The notes under the pieces are model-generated. The model was given only the letters and a program-made list of their open reading frames with translations, did not search any database and was not told the DNA's origin. Made by a program: the position numbers and the translations under genes. Below are positions 1 to 8,546 of a stretch of DNA of 56,513 nucleotides, one piece after another. The stretch spans positions 1 to 56,513 of the forward strand of contig JAQICD010000054.1 of the NCBI GenBank assembly GCA_027858715.1, in the 5' to 3' direction. How positions within the stretch are numbered: position 1 is the first letter of the stretch; the number at the start of each line of letters is the position of its first letter. The DNA is from Prolixibacteraceae bacterium. GTDB lineage: Bacteria > Bacteroidota > Bacteroidia > Bacteroidales > Prolixibacteraceae.

Positions 1-317
1 TAATGTATTGAGTTCTTAAACGATTCAAAATTGACGATAATAGCACCGCTATATGAGGAGATTTTGAAGAAGTGTAAGGGCTCAAGACAAAAAAACATCC
101 CGAAGGATAAAACTTAAACGAGTTTCTTATAGTTGGTTCCGTTTTTAAGTATCCCAGAGCTTGTAAAAATATATCCGCCTCCGAAACAGTAAGTTTATAA
201 TTCCTCAAATCCGCAGTTGTTAATGTTAAAAAATCGGGAAGCCCAGTAAAATTAGAGTTTACAAGGCTTGCCCGATTAAATATTTTTCACTTATTTAGGT
301 GAAAAACATCATCGCGG
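1..317. other. left-edge stretch with two hairpins, no clear gene
   Basis: No convincing gene. On the minus strand one frame stays open from about position 286 to the window edge (over 90 codons) but has no ATG and runs through the hairpin described next, so I do not call it coding. Two inverted repeats are visible: an imperfect stem at 234-246 with 265-277 (AATCGGGAAGCC against GGCTTGCCCGATT, one bulge), and a perfect 8-bp stem TTTTTCAC at 283-290 with GTGAAAAA at 299-306, directly ahead of the transposase fragment. They may be the terminator or end structure of the insertion element; I cannot identify its terminal repeats. Confidence 0.4.
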
Positions 318-770
318 ATGAAAATTACATATTCTACTTCGAAAATCAATTCATTTGGCGGAATAAATTTCGCAAATTCAATAATAGTTAATAACGGCAT
401 TTGCTCAACAACCGACCAACTACTTGGTAACCGGGGCATTAGGTCTGGATATAGTTACAGCGACCTTTTCAGGTCATATTTACTGATGACCCTTTGTGGT
501 GGCGAATGTGCCGAGGACATTACCGAACATCTTCGAGGGGAGCTTAGGCATGTGAGAGATTTTAATGTTTGCTCTGCCAACACATTGCTCAGGATGCAAA
601 AGGAACTGTCCACCCAAAAAGAAACATTTATATCCGACACCGGCATATCACATGAATTCAATGTTAATATGGCAATGAACAACCTGATGGTAAATCTTTT
701 GGTAAATACCGGACAATTGGATCCCGGCAATAAAGGGTATGTGTATAAACATGCTACTTTATTACCTTAA
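318..770 (+). mobile_element. IS1380-type transposase, N-terminal fragment
   Basis: The first ~140 residues resemble the N-terminus of IS1380-family DDE transposases of Bacteroidota: a Gly/Asn-rich start, then a region with SYSDLFRSYLLMTLCGGEC and ECAEDITEHL, and a helix ending in NTGQLDPGNKGYVY. Family transposases are usually a little over 400 residues. Here the frame ends after 150, before any part of the catalytic DDE domain, and the last ~7 residues look like read-out into foreign sequence. The element is therefore a dead remnant. The family call is from memory of the motif pattern; the truncation is seen directly. Confidence 0.65.
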
Positions 771-1060
771 CAATCTCAATAACAACAGTATATACAACTG
801 AGAAACATTAATAATTTACATTGTCGTTTGGTAATTGCAGTGTGTTTTCATAAAAGTTTACAACCTGTTTACAAAATGCGAAAACATGAATACAAGATGA
901 AAACACCTTGCAATACGGTAAAGTGTATGGGCAGAACGAACACTTTAAACTATTGATTTTCGTGATATTTGGCAATGGTATAGTAAAACTTGTACAGGCC
1001 TGTCGTGGCACATGAAGCGCGTTCGCTCAGCTTCGATTTCACCATGCTCGCGTATAATTT
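771..1060. other. scar region with an 18-bp imperfect inverted repeat
   Basis: Non-coding as far as I can see. It contains an imperfect inverted repeat, 834-851 against 897-914 (ATTGCA..GTGTTTTCAT and its complement, two mismatches), enclosing 45 bases in which GTTTACAA occurs twice. On the minus strand a short frame ending at about 950 (motif YKFYYTIAKYHENQ) could be the tail of another broken gene, but this is weak. Confidence 0.35.
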
Positions 1061-1084
1061 TATTATGTCCATATGGTTTGGGGT

Positions 1085-1433
1085 CAATTTTATTTCTTCC
1101 CGGCTTTTCAGTGAAACTACAAGCAGTGCGATGAATAATCTGACATTTTTAAACGACAATATGGATTTTGTAACACAGGTTAATAATTTAGGTACAATTC
1201 AAAAATATGGAGTCCGATTATCAGGCTCTGCAAAACTTGGGATACTCACATTAAATTCATCTGTCAGGCTCTATCATAATTCAACATACGGAAATAGCCT
1301 GGCCCGGGAACCTGCAACTCCCGGCAATACCGCTAATGTTCAGGATTAGTTACCAATTCAGTACCGGAAAAAAGTTGCCAGGATAGAAATAAAACGGGAA
1401 GAAATAGACAAGCGGCCAAAACCAGGATTATAG
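1085..1433 (+). pseudogene. 3' remnant of an outer-membrane beta-barrel receptor gene
   Basis: Pieces of one beta-barrel C-terminus appear in successive reading frames. About 1100-1300 encodes strands such as MNNLTFLNDNMDFVTQV and QKYGVRLSGSAKLGILTL, alternating polar and hydrophobic residues as in TonB-dependent receptors. From 1337 a second frame gives FRISYQFSTGKK, a typical last barrel strand. From 1371 a third frame gives a charged tail ending KRPKPGL and a stop at 1431-1433. Two frameshifts and the missing 5' part make it a pseudogene. An open frame at 990-1349 covers only the first piece. Sequence upstream of ~1095 does not look like the same protein. Confidence 0.5.
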
Positions 1434-1514
1434 CCTCATTGAAGCATTTGTTTTTCTCTTGAAGTTTCTTTTACACTTATTCAGGCTTCCTTTTCCCAAC
1501 ATTAAAAAAGATTG

Positions 1515-1522
1515 TATTTTTG
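1515..1522 (+). promoter_or_regulatory. putative -7 box of cdd
   Basis: TATTTTTG fits the Bacteroidota TAnnTTTG element and lies 14 bases before the cytidine deaminase start, which would give a very short leader. No good TTTG -33 element stands at the right spacing, so support is limited. Confidence 0.35.
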
Positions 1523-1536
1523 GATAAAACATTTTT

Positions 1537-2016
1537 ATGGAACTGAAAAAAATTGAAATAGAATTTATTGAGATAGCTAACATCAACGAGCTGAATACTT
1601 CCGATGCCTATTTGGTAGCAAAAGCCCGCGAAGTAGCTAATAATGCATGGGCGCCGTATTCAAATTTCCTGGTTGGGTCAGCTGTCGAGCTGATGAACGG
1701 CAAAATTATAACCGGCAACAACCAGGAAAATGCCGCTTATCCTTCGGGACTGTGTGCCGAACGTGTTGCGCTTTTTGCGGCAAATGCCAATTATCCTAAT
1801 TCAGCGGTGAAAACCATAGCTATATCGGCATACAATAAAAACGGGTTGTCAAAAATGCCTGTAAAGCCCTGTGGTTCATGTCGGCAGTCTATTCTCGAAG
1901 CTGAATTGCGTTTCGAAACCCCCATACGTTTAATTCTCGACGGGCAAAACAAAATACATATTGTCGAAGGCATTAAAAACCTCCTTCCACTTAGTTTTGG
2001 AAGAGATGATTTGTAA
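1537..2016 (+). CDS. cdd: cytidine deaminase
   Basis: Homotetrameric-type zinc enzyme that deaminates cytidine and deoxycytidine to uridine forms in pyrimidine salvage. The 159-residue product has the deaminase zinc signature: LCAERVALF (Cys ligand with the catalytic Glu) and, about 33 residues later, KPCGSCRQS with two further Cys ligands. A substrate-contact stretch NAAYPSG stands before the first motif. Length is near the usual 130-160 residues, with ~20 extra N-terminal residues. The first ATG is used; an A-rich leader precedes it. It stands alone on the strand, with a separate promoter for metK downstream, so it is probably monocistronic. Confidence 0.93.
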   Translation: MELKKIEIEFIEIANINELNTSDAYLVAKAREVANNAWAPYSNFLVGSAVELMNGKIITGNNQENAAYPSGLCAERVALFAANANYPNSAVKTIAISAYNKNGLSKMPVKPCGSCRQSILEAELRFETPIRLILDGQNKIHIVEGIKNLLPLSFGRDDL

Positions 2017-2053
2017 AATAATATGTAGCAGCACCCTGAAAAATTAGGGTGAT

Positions 2054-2084
2054 TTTGTCTTTTTTAGAATTTCATATATATTTG
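2054..2084 (+). promoter_or_regulatory. metK promoter (TTTG-N19-TATATTTG)
   Basis: TTTG at 2054-2057 and TATATTTG at 2077-2084 are separated by 19 bases, matching the Bacteroidota housekeeping promoter (TTTG, ~19-21 bp, TAnnTTTG). Transcription would begin near 2090, which places the whole inverted-repeat structure at 2094-2185 inside the leader. Confidence 0.7.
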
Positions 2085-2090
2085 CAGCTT

Positions 2091-2236
2091 AATTGTGGAA
2101 AAGTTTGTGAATGATTGCAACCACAGAAAAAAATGCTAAAGCGTTCGTTTCCGCTTTCTTGCAAAATATTTTCACAAATTCCACAGTATATTTTATAAAC
2201 ATAATTCCGTTAATTCGGAACTAAATGAAATAAATT
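2091..2236 (+). promoter_or_regulatory. structured 5' leader of metK, candidate cis-regulatory RNA
   Basis: The ~146-base leader folds by eye into nested stems. The outer stem pairs TGTGGAA (2094-2100) plus TTTGTGAA (2104-2111) with TTCACAAA plus TTCCACA (2171-2185): 15 pairs with a three-base bulge. Inside are TTGCAA (2115-2120) with TTGCAA (2159-2164), and AAAGCG (2138-2143) with CGCTTT (2152-2157). A separate hairpin TTCCG/CGGAA (2205-2220) ends 16 bases before the start codon. CCACA occurs twice (2121-2125 and 2181-2185), so TGTGG at 2094 could pair with either copy, giving two exclusive folds. I cannot match it to SAM-I or SAM-II from memory. The pairings are seen; regulation is inferred. 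Confidence 0.5.
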
Positions 2237-3526
2237 ATGGGATATTTATTTACATCCGAGTCGGTTTCAGAAGGCCATCCAGATAAAGTTGCCGATCAAA
2301 TTTCAGATGCATTGCTCGACAAAATAATTGCCTTCGATCCAAGCTCTAAAGTAGCTTGCGAAACCATGGTTACTACCGGCCAGGTGGTTTTAGCCGGAGA
2401 AATTAAGACCGAAACGTACATTGATGTGCAGGAAGTAGCACGAGAAGTAATTAATCGAATTGGATATACTAAGGCTGAATATCGTTTCGATGGTGATTCG
2501 TGTGGTGTATTTTCCGCCATTCACGAACAAAGCCCCGATATTAACCGCGGAGTGGTACGTGCCGATCCAATGGAACAAGGTGCTGGCGACCAAGGAATGA
2601 TGTTTGGTTATGCATGCACAGAAACCGATAATTACATGCCTTTAGCGCTTGAGTTATCGCATAAGCTGTTGATTGAACTTGCCGCTTTGAGACGTGAAAA
2701 CGACGATATTACCTACCTTCGTCCTGATTCAAAATCGCAGGTTACCATTGAGTACGATGATAACGGGCATCCTAAAAGAGTACATACCATTGTAGTTTCA
2801 ACTCAGCACGACGATTTTATTCTGCCCGAAAACAATAGCGATGAAGCACAGTCAAAGGCCGATGAACAAATGATTCAAAAAATCCGCGAGGATGTGATCA
2901 ATATTCTCTTGCCCCGGATTAAAGCGAAATTACCCGAAAGAATTTGCGATTTGTTCGACGAGGATATCATATTTCACGTTAATCCTACCGGAAAATTTGT
3001 AATTGGTGGTCCCCATGGAGATACCGGACTTACCGGAAGGAAAATCATAGTTGATACATATGGCGGAAAAGGTGCTCATGGTGGAGGTGCATTTAGTGGT
3101 AAAGATCCATCGAAAGTTGACCGGTCGGCAGCTTATGCAGCACGTCACGTTGCCAAAAATCTGGTTGCAGCAGGCGTTGCCGACGAAATTCTGGTTCAGG
3201 TTTCGTATGCAATAGGGGTAGCCAAACCAATGAATATTTTTGTAAATACTTATGGCGCAGCCAAAATTGAAATGACCGATGACAAAATTGCTGAAAAAGT
3301 TGCTGAATTATTCGATATGAGGCCAAAAGCAATTGAAGATCGTTTAAAATTGCGCAATCCAATTTATGAAGAAACTGCTGCTTATGGTCACATGGGGCGT
3401 CAAAACAAAGTAGTAAAAAAGGTATTTGAGTCGCCATACTCAGGAAAATATGAGGCAGATGTTGAATTGTTTACCTGGGAAAAGTTGGATTATATAGATA
3501 AAGTGAAAAAAGAATTTAATATTTAA
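2237..3526 (+). CDS. metK: S-adenosylmethionine synthetase
   Basis: Makes S-adenosylmethionine from methionine and ATP, supplying methyl groups in the cytoplasm. The 429-residue product carries family motifs: [17 protein letters not shown] near residues 9-26, the ATP/phosphate motif GAGDQG at about 117-122, and the glycine-rich loop GGGAFSGKD at about 282-290. The length suits the bacterial family plus a Bacteroidota-type insertion. The start ATG follows an A-rich leader with no Shine-Dalgarno site, as usual in this phylum. It has its own promoter, a folded leader and a downstream terminator, so it is monocistronic. Call is firm. Confidence 0.97.
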   Translation: MGYLFTSESVSEGHPDKVADQISDALLDKIIAFDPSSKVACETMVTTGQVVLAGEIKTETYIDVQEVAREVINRIGYTKAEYRFDGDSCGVFSAIHEQSPDINRGVVRADPMEQGAGDQGMMFGYACTETDNYMPLALELSHKLLIELAALRRENDDITYLRPDSKSQVTIEYDDNGHPKRVHTIVVSTQHDDFILPENNSDEAQSKADEQMIQKIREDVINILLPRIKAKLPERICDLFDEDIIFHVNPTGKFVIGGPHGDTGLTGRKIIVDTYGGKGAHGGGAFSGKDPSKVDRSAAYAARHVAKNLVAAGVADEILVQVSYAIGVAKPMNIFVNTYGAAKIEMTDDKIAEKVAELFDMRPKAIEDRLKLRNPIYEETAAYGHMGRQNKVVKKVFESPYSGKYEADVELFTWEKLDYIDKVKKEFNI

Positions 3527-3557
3527 TTAAAATAAAATATAATTATTTTTTGTGGGG

Positions 3558-3605
3558 AGGGAGTTTTTGTTGGCTGGATGGTCTTCAGAAAATTCCCTTT
3601 CTTTT
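3558..3605 (+). terminator. rho-independent terminator of metK
   Basis: AGGGAGTTTT (3558-3567) pairs with AAAATTCCCT (3589-3598) with one G-U pair, followed by TTCTTTTT. The remaining spacer to cheA (to 3800) is AT-rich with no gene. Confidence 0.7.
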
Positions 3606-3800
3606 TAAATTTACAGGTTATTAAAAACATTTTTATTGAATATTTTCACCAATTATTAAAAATCATGTATTTTAACAATCTCAAATCAGAAAGTTTTTTT
3701 ACAGGATGAATAATTAACTGTCTGATTAACTTTTGTTACATTGCGCATTATTTTTTGTATCATATTCTTTCCGGTTTAAAGGATAAATTAAAATTACAAA

Positions 3801-5864
3801 ATGGGAGAAACAATTGATCAACTAAGGGCAAGTTTTATTGAAGAAACCCGTGATTTAATCAATGAGTTGGAAGATGTTTTGTTGTCGATCGAAGTTGATT
3901 CTGTTGATTCAGATACAATTGACCAAATATTCCGAAGTGTGCATACTATTAAAGGGAGTGGTGGTATGCTGGGTTTCGACAAGGTGCTTGAAGTAACCCA
4001 TGATTTGGAAGATATTTACGACAAAGTTAGATTTGGTAGTGTGCAGTTTTCTCTAGAGTTGAAGGATCTCTCCCTTGAAACCATTGATATCATAAAGCAA
4101 TTACTTGCCACAAATGAAAATATAAACGATACTGATAAAGTCAGGTTTGCAGATCTTTGTCGGAAAATTGAACTTTTTGATATCGGAAAGTCAGTTAATG
4201 ATGATTATGCCAGCGGCAATGCAAGTGATGAATTGTCTGCTACCGAAAAAAATGCAACATATTTTATTAAAATAACTCCTGAGAAAAAACTCCCAAAAGA
4301 GCTTTCTCATCCCAAGTTTCTCGTCGAGGAGTTATCGTTGCTTGGGAGTAGTTTAGCTTTCTCGCTATCTGCAGAATCGCTATTGATTGATGATTTTGAA
4401 AAACCTGGAAAGAAGGCTACATGGGTTGTTTTTTTATCAACCTTTGCCCCTGTTGACGTAATTGAAAATATTTTTGACTGGACCAAAAATGAAATTAAGG
4501 TTCAAATCGAAAAGATTTCGGATGGTGATTTATTTTCAATTGAAGGTGCCCGTGAAGCAATAGAAAGTTTAAAAGAAGTCGTATTTGAAAACCCCGATAG
4601 GGCTATTTCAGTTTTAATTGATAAATATTCAGATCAATTAGATAAAAATGAAATAACTGAAGCACAGTATGTTCCTATCCAGCATGAAGAAGTTAAGAGA
4701 CAGGCAGACGGAAAGGTTATCAGTAGCATCAGAGTGTCAACCGATAAAATTGATCAGTTGATGAACCTGGTAAGTGAAATGGTTACCTTACAGGCTCGTT
4801 TAAACCTTTTGGCAGATGAAATTGACGACGAACGCTTGACTAATATTGCTGAGAAATACAGCTCATTTTCGCACCTACTCCGCGATAATGCATTTACCAT
4901 TTCACTGGTGCCTTTTGGTGTTACCATTACGCGTTATAAACGATTGGTGCACGACTTATCGGTACAGCTTAATAAAAAGGTATATTTTATCACCGAAGGT
5001 GAAGATACAGTGCTTGACAAAAAAATTATTGAGCATCTTTCTGACCCCATTATGCATATTTTGCGTAATTGTGTCGATCATGGGATAGAAAGTGAAGACC
5101 AGCGAAAAGAAGCAGGAAAACCCGAAAATGGTCAAATACAAATGAAAATTTTCCATCAAAGTAATCATGTCATTATTAGGATTACCGACGATGGTATGGG
5201 AATTGACCCTGAGGTTATTCGCAATGTAGCCATACAACGTAAACTGATCAAAGCAGATCAGGTTGTTCCTGAAGAGGAAATTATTAATATGATTTTTATG
5301 CCGGGTTTTTCCTCTGCAAAGTCAATTTCGAATGTTTCAGGCCGGGGCGTCGGGCTAGATGTGGTGAAACGGAATATTTCAGATATTCGGGGCACCATCG
5401 ACATTCAGACACAAAAAGGGGAAGGAACAACATTTGTTATTAAACTGCCTTTAACACTTTCGATAATCGATGGTTTGCAGGTGAAAATCGATAATCGTGA
5501 TTTTATCGTTCCATTAATTCAGATTGATAAAATTGTAGCCCTGGAAGAGCTAAAACAGGAAACAACACTTAGTCAGGTGATTAATATCGATGGAGTTCAG
5601 ATACCATACTTCGATTTAAGAAATGATTTCGAAATTGGCGGAACTCCACCCGAACGACGTGAAATGGTTATTGCTTCGTACGATAATGAAAAAGTTGCGC
5701 TAATTGTTGACCATGTGGTTGGCGAAAATCAAACAGTACTCAAATCGTTGGGTAAACATTATAAAAATCAAGACTTTATTTCGGGTGGTACAATTTTAGG
5801 CGATGGATCTGTTGCCCTTGTACTCGACATAAATAGAATTGTAACAGGATTCTCGAAAAAATAA
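3801..5864 (+). CDS. cheA: chemotaxis histidine kinase CheA
   Basis: Central kinase of a chemosensory array: it autophosphorylates on His and passes phosphate to receiver domains. Visible domains in order: an HPt domain (residues 1-~105) with the phosphate-accepting His48 in RSVHTIKGSGG; a weakly conserved middle region (~150-265); the dimerisation helices from about 306 (VSTDKIDQLMNLVSEMV); an HATPase domain with N box HILRNCVDHGIE (~419-430), G1 DDGMGIDP (~462) and a later GRGVGLDVV box; and a C-terminal CheW-like domain (~555-687). Length of 687 is normal. It is first in a tight six-gene che operon; its promoter in 3720-3800 is not clear by eye. Confidence 0.95.
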   Translation: MGETIDQLRASFIEETRDLINELEDVLLSIEVDSVDSDTIDQIFRSVHTIKGSGGMLGFDKVLEVTHDLEDIYDKVRFGSVQFSLELKDLSLETIDIIKQLLATNENINDTDKVRFADLCRKIELFDIGKSVNDDYASGNASDELSATEKNATYFIKITPEKKLPKELSHPKFLVEELSLLGSSLAFSLSAESLLIDDFEKPGKKATWVVFLSTFAPVDVIENIFDWTKNEIKVQIEKISDGDLFSIEGAREAIESLKEVVFENPDRAISVLIDKYSDQLDKNEITEAQYVPIQHEEVKRQADGKVISSIRVSTDKIDQLMNLVSEMVTLQARLNLLADEIDDERLTNIAEKYSSFSHLLRDNAFTISLVPFGVTITRYKRLVHDLSVQLNKKVYFITEGEDTVLDKKIIEHLSDPIMHILRNCVDHGIESEDQRKEAGKPENGQIQMKIFHQSNHVIIRITDDGMGIDPEVIRNVAIQRKLIKADQVVPEEEIINMIFMPGFSSAKSISNVSGRGVGLDVVKRNISDIRGTIDIQTQKGEGTTFVIKLPLTLSIIDGLQVKIDNRDFIVPLIQIDKIVALEELKQETTLSQVINIDGVQIPYFDLRNDFEIGGTPPERREMVIASYDNEKVALIVDHVVGENQTVLKSLGKHYKNQDFISGGTILGDGSVALVLDINRIVTGFSKK

Positions 5865-5876
5865 AATTGGAACAAT

Positions 5877-6368
5877 ATGGAAGAGTTATATCAAACGTAT
5901 CTTACTTTTTCTCTTGGTAAAGAGAATTTTGCCCTTAATGTTGAGCATGTTGAAAAAATTCTGGAATATCAGGAAGTGACAGAAGTGCCCAAAGCACCTG
6001 AATACATGCTCGGAGTATTCAATTTACGTGGCGAGGTAATACCTTTAATTGATACCAGGGTGAAATTTGGTATGGAGAAAGCTGAAGTAACTACATCAAC
6101 CTGTGTCCTGGTTATTAATATTTTATCGGATGACGAAACCATAAAGCTTGGAGCATTGGTTGATAATGTAAAAGAAGTGATTAAATTCAATACCGCAGAT
6201 TTAATGAAACTACCTACAGTCGGAAAGCAAAACAAAACAGAATTTCTGGATGGGGTAATGAGAATTAACGAGACGTTTGTTTTGTTGTTAAATGTTGATA
6301 AAATATTCTCGGTTGATGAAATTGTTGAACTTCGTGCTGCTAATTTCGACCTTGAGGGAGCTGAATAA
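5877..6368 (+). CDS. cheW: chemotaxis coupling protein CheW
   Basis: Adaptor that links chemoreceptors to CheA. The 163-residue product is a single CheW SH3-like domain, with the pattern VPKAPEYMLGVFNLRGEVIPLIDTR (quoted here only as: PEYMLGVFNLRGEV then PLIDTR) and a second half with GALVDNVKEV and FLDGVMRI. It starts 12 bases after cheA and ends 25 bases before cheR, so co-transcription is likely. No receptor gene occurs in the window, so its partner receptors must be encoded elsewhere. Confidence 0.94.
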   Translation: MEELYQTYLTFSLGKENFALNVEHVEKILEYQEVTEVPKAPEYMLGVFNLRGEVIPLIDTRVKFGMEKAEVTTSTCVLVINILSDDETIKLGALVDNVKEVIKFNTADLMKLPTVGKQNKTEFLDGVMRINETFVLLLNVDKIFSVDEIVELRAANFDLEGAE

Positions 6369-6393
6369 GACATTGTAAATTAATTTAATAAAG

Positions 6394-7251
6394 GTGAACT
6401 ATACCGAAACCGCGAATATTTACAGACAGAAATTACAAGAAACTGAATTTAAAAAAATTCAGGCTTTTATGCTTAGTAAACTGGGTGTAAAATTGGCTCC
6501 TATAAAAATTGTGATGGTCAATTCTCGTTTAATTAAGCGATTAAAGGCCTCAGGGATTCATAATTTCCCCGATTATATTAATTATGCTTTATCGTCCGAA
6601 GGCATTCGTACAGGAGAACAACAATGCATGATTGATGAGCTAACGACTCACAAAACTGAATTTTTTCGAGAGAATGAACAATTCGAATTTTTTAAAAACG
6701 AAGTGTTACCCGAGTTTGCACAAAACAATCGCTCAACATTTAAAATATGGAGTGCAGGGTGCTCAACCGGAGAAGAGGCTTACACAATAACCATGCTGTT
6801 AAACGAATTTAAGTTTAGTAAAAATGGTTTTTTATATAATGTGGAGGCAACAGATGTAAGTAAGGCGGTGGTTGAAAAAGCCATAGCCGGGATATATGGG
6901 GGCAATAACCTTCTGGGTCTGGACGATAAACTTAAGAAAAAGTATTTCATTCCTTTTAAGGATGACAAAAATGATAAGATTCAGGCAGGTAACACACTCA
7001 AAGAAAAAATTAAATTCACGGTGGGTAATCTTGCAAACATTAACAACTATCCATTAAGTATGTTTGATGTAATTTTTTGTAGAAATACGCTCATTTATTT
7101 TGATGATAATGCTAAAAGAGAAGTTGTAAATAATTTGATACGTAAAATAAAATTGGGCGGATATTTATTTGTCGGACTTTCAGAAACTGTATCTCAATAT
7201 TCGAAAGATATCAAGCAAATGAGACCAAGCGTTTACAAAAAAATCGGGTAA
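6394..7251 (+). CDS. cheR: chemoreceptor glutamate methyltransferase CheR
   Basis: Transfers methyl groups from S-adenosylmethionine to receptor glutamates for adaptation. The 285-residue product has the N-terminal helical CheR_N region and the SAM-binding motif WSAGCSTGEEAYT at about residues 119-131, followed by VEATDVSKAVVEKA and the conserved DVIFCRNTLIYFD. The start is GTG at 6394; no upstream ATG fits without a large overlap into cheW. Fourth residue onward (TETANIYRQKL) is an amphipathic helix. It is the adaptation partner of CheB and CheD downstream. Confidence 0.93.
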   Translation: MNYTETANIYRQKLQETEFKKIQAFMLSKLGVKLAPIKIVMVNSRLIKRLKASGIHNFPDYINYALSSEGIRTGEQQCMIDELTTHKTEFFRENEQFEFFKNEVLPEFAQNNRSTFKIWSAGCSTGEEAYTITMLLNEFKFSKNGFLYNVEATDVSKAVVEKAIAGIYGGNNLLGLDDKLKKKYFIPFKDDKNDKIQAGNTLKEKIKFTVGNLANINNYPLSMFDVIFCRNTLIYFDDNAKREVVNNLIRKIKLGGYLFVGLSETVSQYSKDIKQMRPSVYKKIG

Positions 7252-7254
7252 AAG

Positions 7255-8049
7255 ATGGAAAAGAAAGAGTTCAAAACATTGTTGATCGAGAGTAATGTTC
7301 AAGTTGCTCGTAAAATTGAGAAGGAACTGAAAAATAAAGGTTGCGTTGTTTCAACTACCTATTCGGTTGATACAGCCTTAATAAGATGTAAAGCTTTTCA
7401 GTTCGATTTTTTTGTAGTGAATTGCGGCGATAGCGGTAAGGCTGGTGTCGATTTTTATAAAAAGTTAAAACAATCGTACGATCTGAGTGATATTCCATTT
7501 TTATTTGTTTTTAATAGCGACGTGAAAGTTGATTTGCGACTTTTAAAGCTAAATATAAGGTTCAATTTTATTAAACTTCCATTCGATGCAACTGAATTAA
7601 ATATTCGCTTTGAACGATTATTTGGTTTTAAAGCAACTGAAGAAGATGATGATAGTTATATAAAGGAAAATGAGGTAGAAGATGAAGCGCTGAAGCGGAT
7701 TTTACTTGTTGAAGATAACCCGCTTAATCAGAAAGTGCTTGGAATGTTTATTGACAGGCTTAATTTTGACCACGATGTTGCTTCAAATGGTCAAATGGCT
7801 GTCGATTTAGCCAATGATAAAGATTATGCGTATATTTTAATGGACATTTACATGCCGGGAATGGATGGAACCGAGGCGACTGTGAGTATAAGGGAGAACG
7901 AAGAAAAATTTAATAAAAAACGTTCTAAAATTATTGCCATCACAGCCAACGAGTCCGATGAAAGCGTAAAAAGATGTTACGATAGCGGAATGGACGACTA
8001 CCTGGTGAAACCTTTTACGCTTGAAGTGCTGAAAGAAAAATTGGTGTAG
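7255..8049 (+). CDS. tandem-receiver response regulator, first receiver degenerate
   Basis: 264 residues containing two receiver folds and nothing else. The first (~5-120) keeps the fold and the switch Lys (FIKLPFD), but the phosphate-accepting Asp position is Asn (FFVVNCGD, Asn56), so it should not be phosphorylated. The second (~148-264) is complete: VEDN acid pair, Asp197 in LMDIYMPGMDG, and Lys in VKPFTL. It lies three bases after cheR and before cheD, so it is part of the operon and is the only CheY-like output candidate here. No DNA-binding domain. The role of the dead receiver is unknown; it may dock on CheA or another array protein. Confidence 0.88.
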   Translation: MEKKEFKTLLIESNVQVARKIEKELKNKGCVVSTTYSVDTALIRCKAFQFDFFVVNCGDSGKAGVDFYKKLKQSYDLSDIPFLFVFNSDVKVDLRLLKLNIRFNFIKLPFDATELNIRFERLFGFKATEEDDDSYIKENEVEDEALKRILLVEDNPLNQKVLGMFIDRLNFDHDVASNGQMAVDLANDKDYAYILMDIYMPGMDGTEATVSIRENEEKFNKKRSKIIAITANESDESVKRCYDSGMDDYLVKPFTLEVLKEKLV

Positions 8050-8064
8050 AATAGAGAAGCTGGT

Positions 8065-8529
8065 TTGGATAAGATAAAATATTTAAAACAGGGTGAATTG
8101 GCAATTGTCTCGGGTGACACCAAAGTGTTTACCATTTTGGGCTCTTGTGTAGCTGTTGTTTTGTGGGACGAACAAACAAAAATTGGCGGTGTAAACCATT
8201 ATTTGTTGCCCAACTGGAACAACAAGGGAGCCCCGGATGTAAGATATGGCGATGTGGCTGTAACCGAACTACACGATAAAACCATTTTATCGGGAGCAGT
8301 AAAACGGCGGATGGTGGCAAAAATTTATGGAGGTGCCAGCTTGTTGAACCTGGAAAGTGCAACATTCAACATTGGACAAAGAAATATTAATATTGCAAAA
8401 GAAAAACTTAAAGAACTAAATATTCAAATTATTGAAGAGCAAATAGGCGGAACAACTGGACGGAAAATTCTATTCGACCCACAAACCGGTTATGTTAAGG
8501 TAGATTTGATTAGGAATATTAACTTTTAG
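8065..8529 (+). CDS. cheD: chemoreceptor glutamine deamidase CheD
   Basis: Deamidates receptor glutamines and can modulate the array. The 154-residue product shows the family motifs: catalytic Cys28 in ILGSCVAVV, His45 in GGVNHYLLP, and the later YGGASLL. The best start in frame is TTG at 8065, which gives the usual N-terminus (KYLKQGELAIVSGD); TTG starts are rare in this phylum, so translation may be low or coupled to the gene 15 bases upstream. The call is firm because the Cys/His pair and overall length match. Confidence 0.92.
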   Translation: MDKIKYLKQGELAIVSGDTKVFTILGSCVAVVLWDEQTKIGGVNHYLLPNWNNKGAPDVRYGDVAVTELHDKTILSGAVKRRMVAKIYGGASLLNLESATFNIGQRNINIAKEKLKELNIQIIEEQIGGTTGRKILFDPQTGYVKVDLIRNINF

Positions 8530-8546
8530 GGGGAGGAAACGTTCTG

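Noticed and set aside
1-286. Minus-strand open frame reaching the left edge
   Set aside because: No start codon, crosses a hairpin, and the product lacks any recognisable motif.
2091-2185. DnaA-box-like TGTGGAAAA in the metK leader
   Set aside because: A single match to the loose consensus, with no cluster, no AT-rich unwinding element and no dnaA/dnaN nearby; the stem explains it better.
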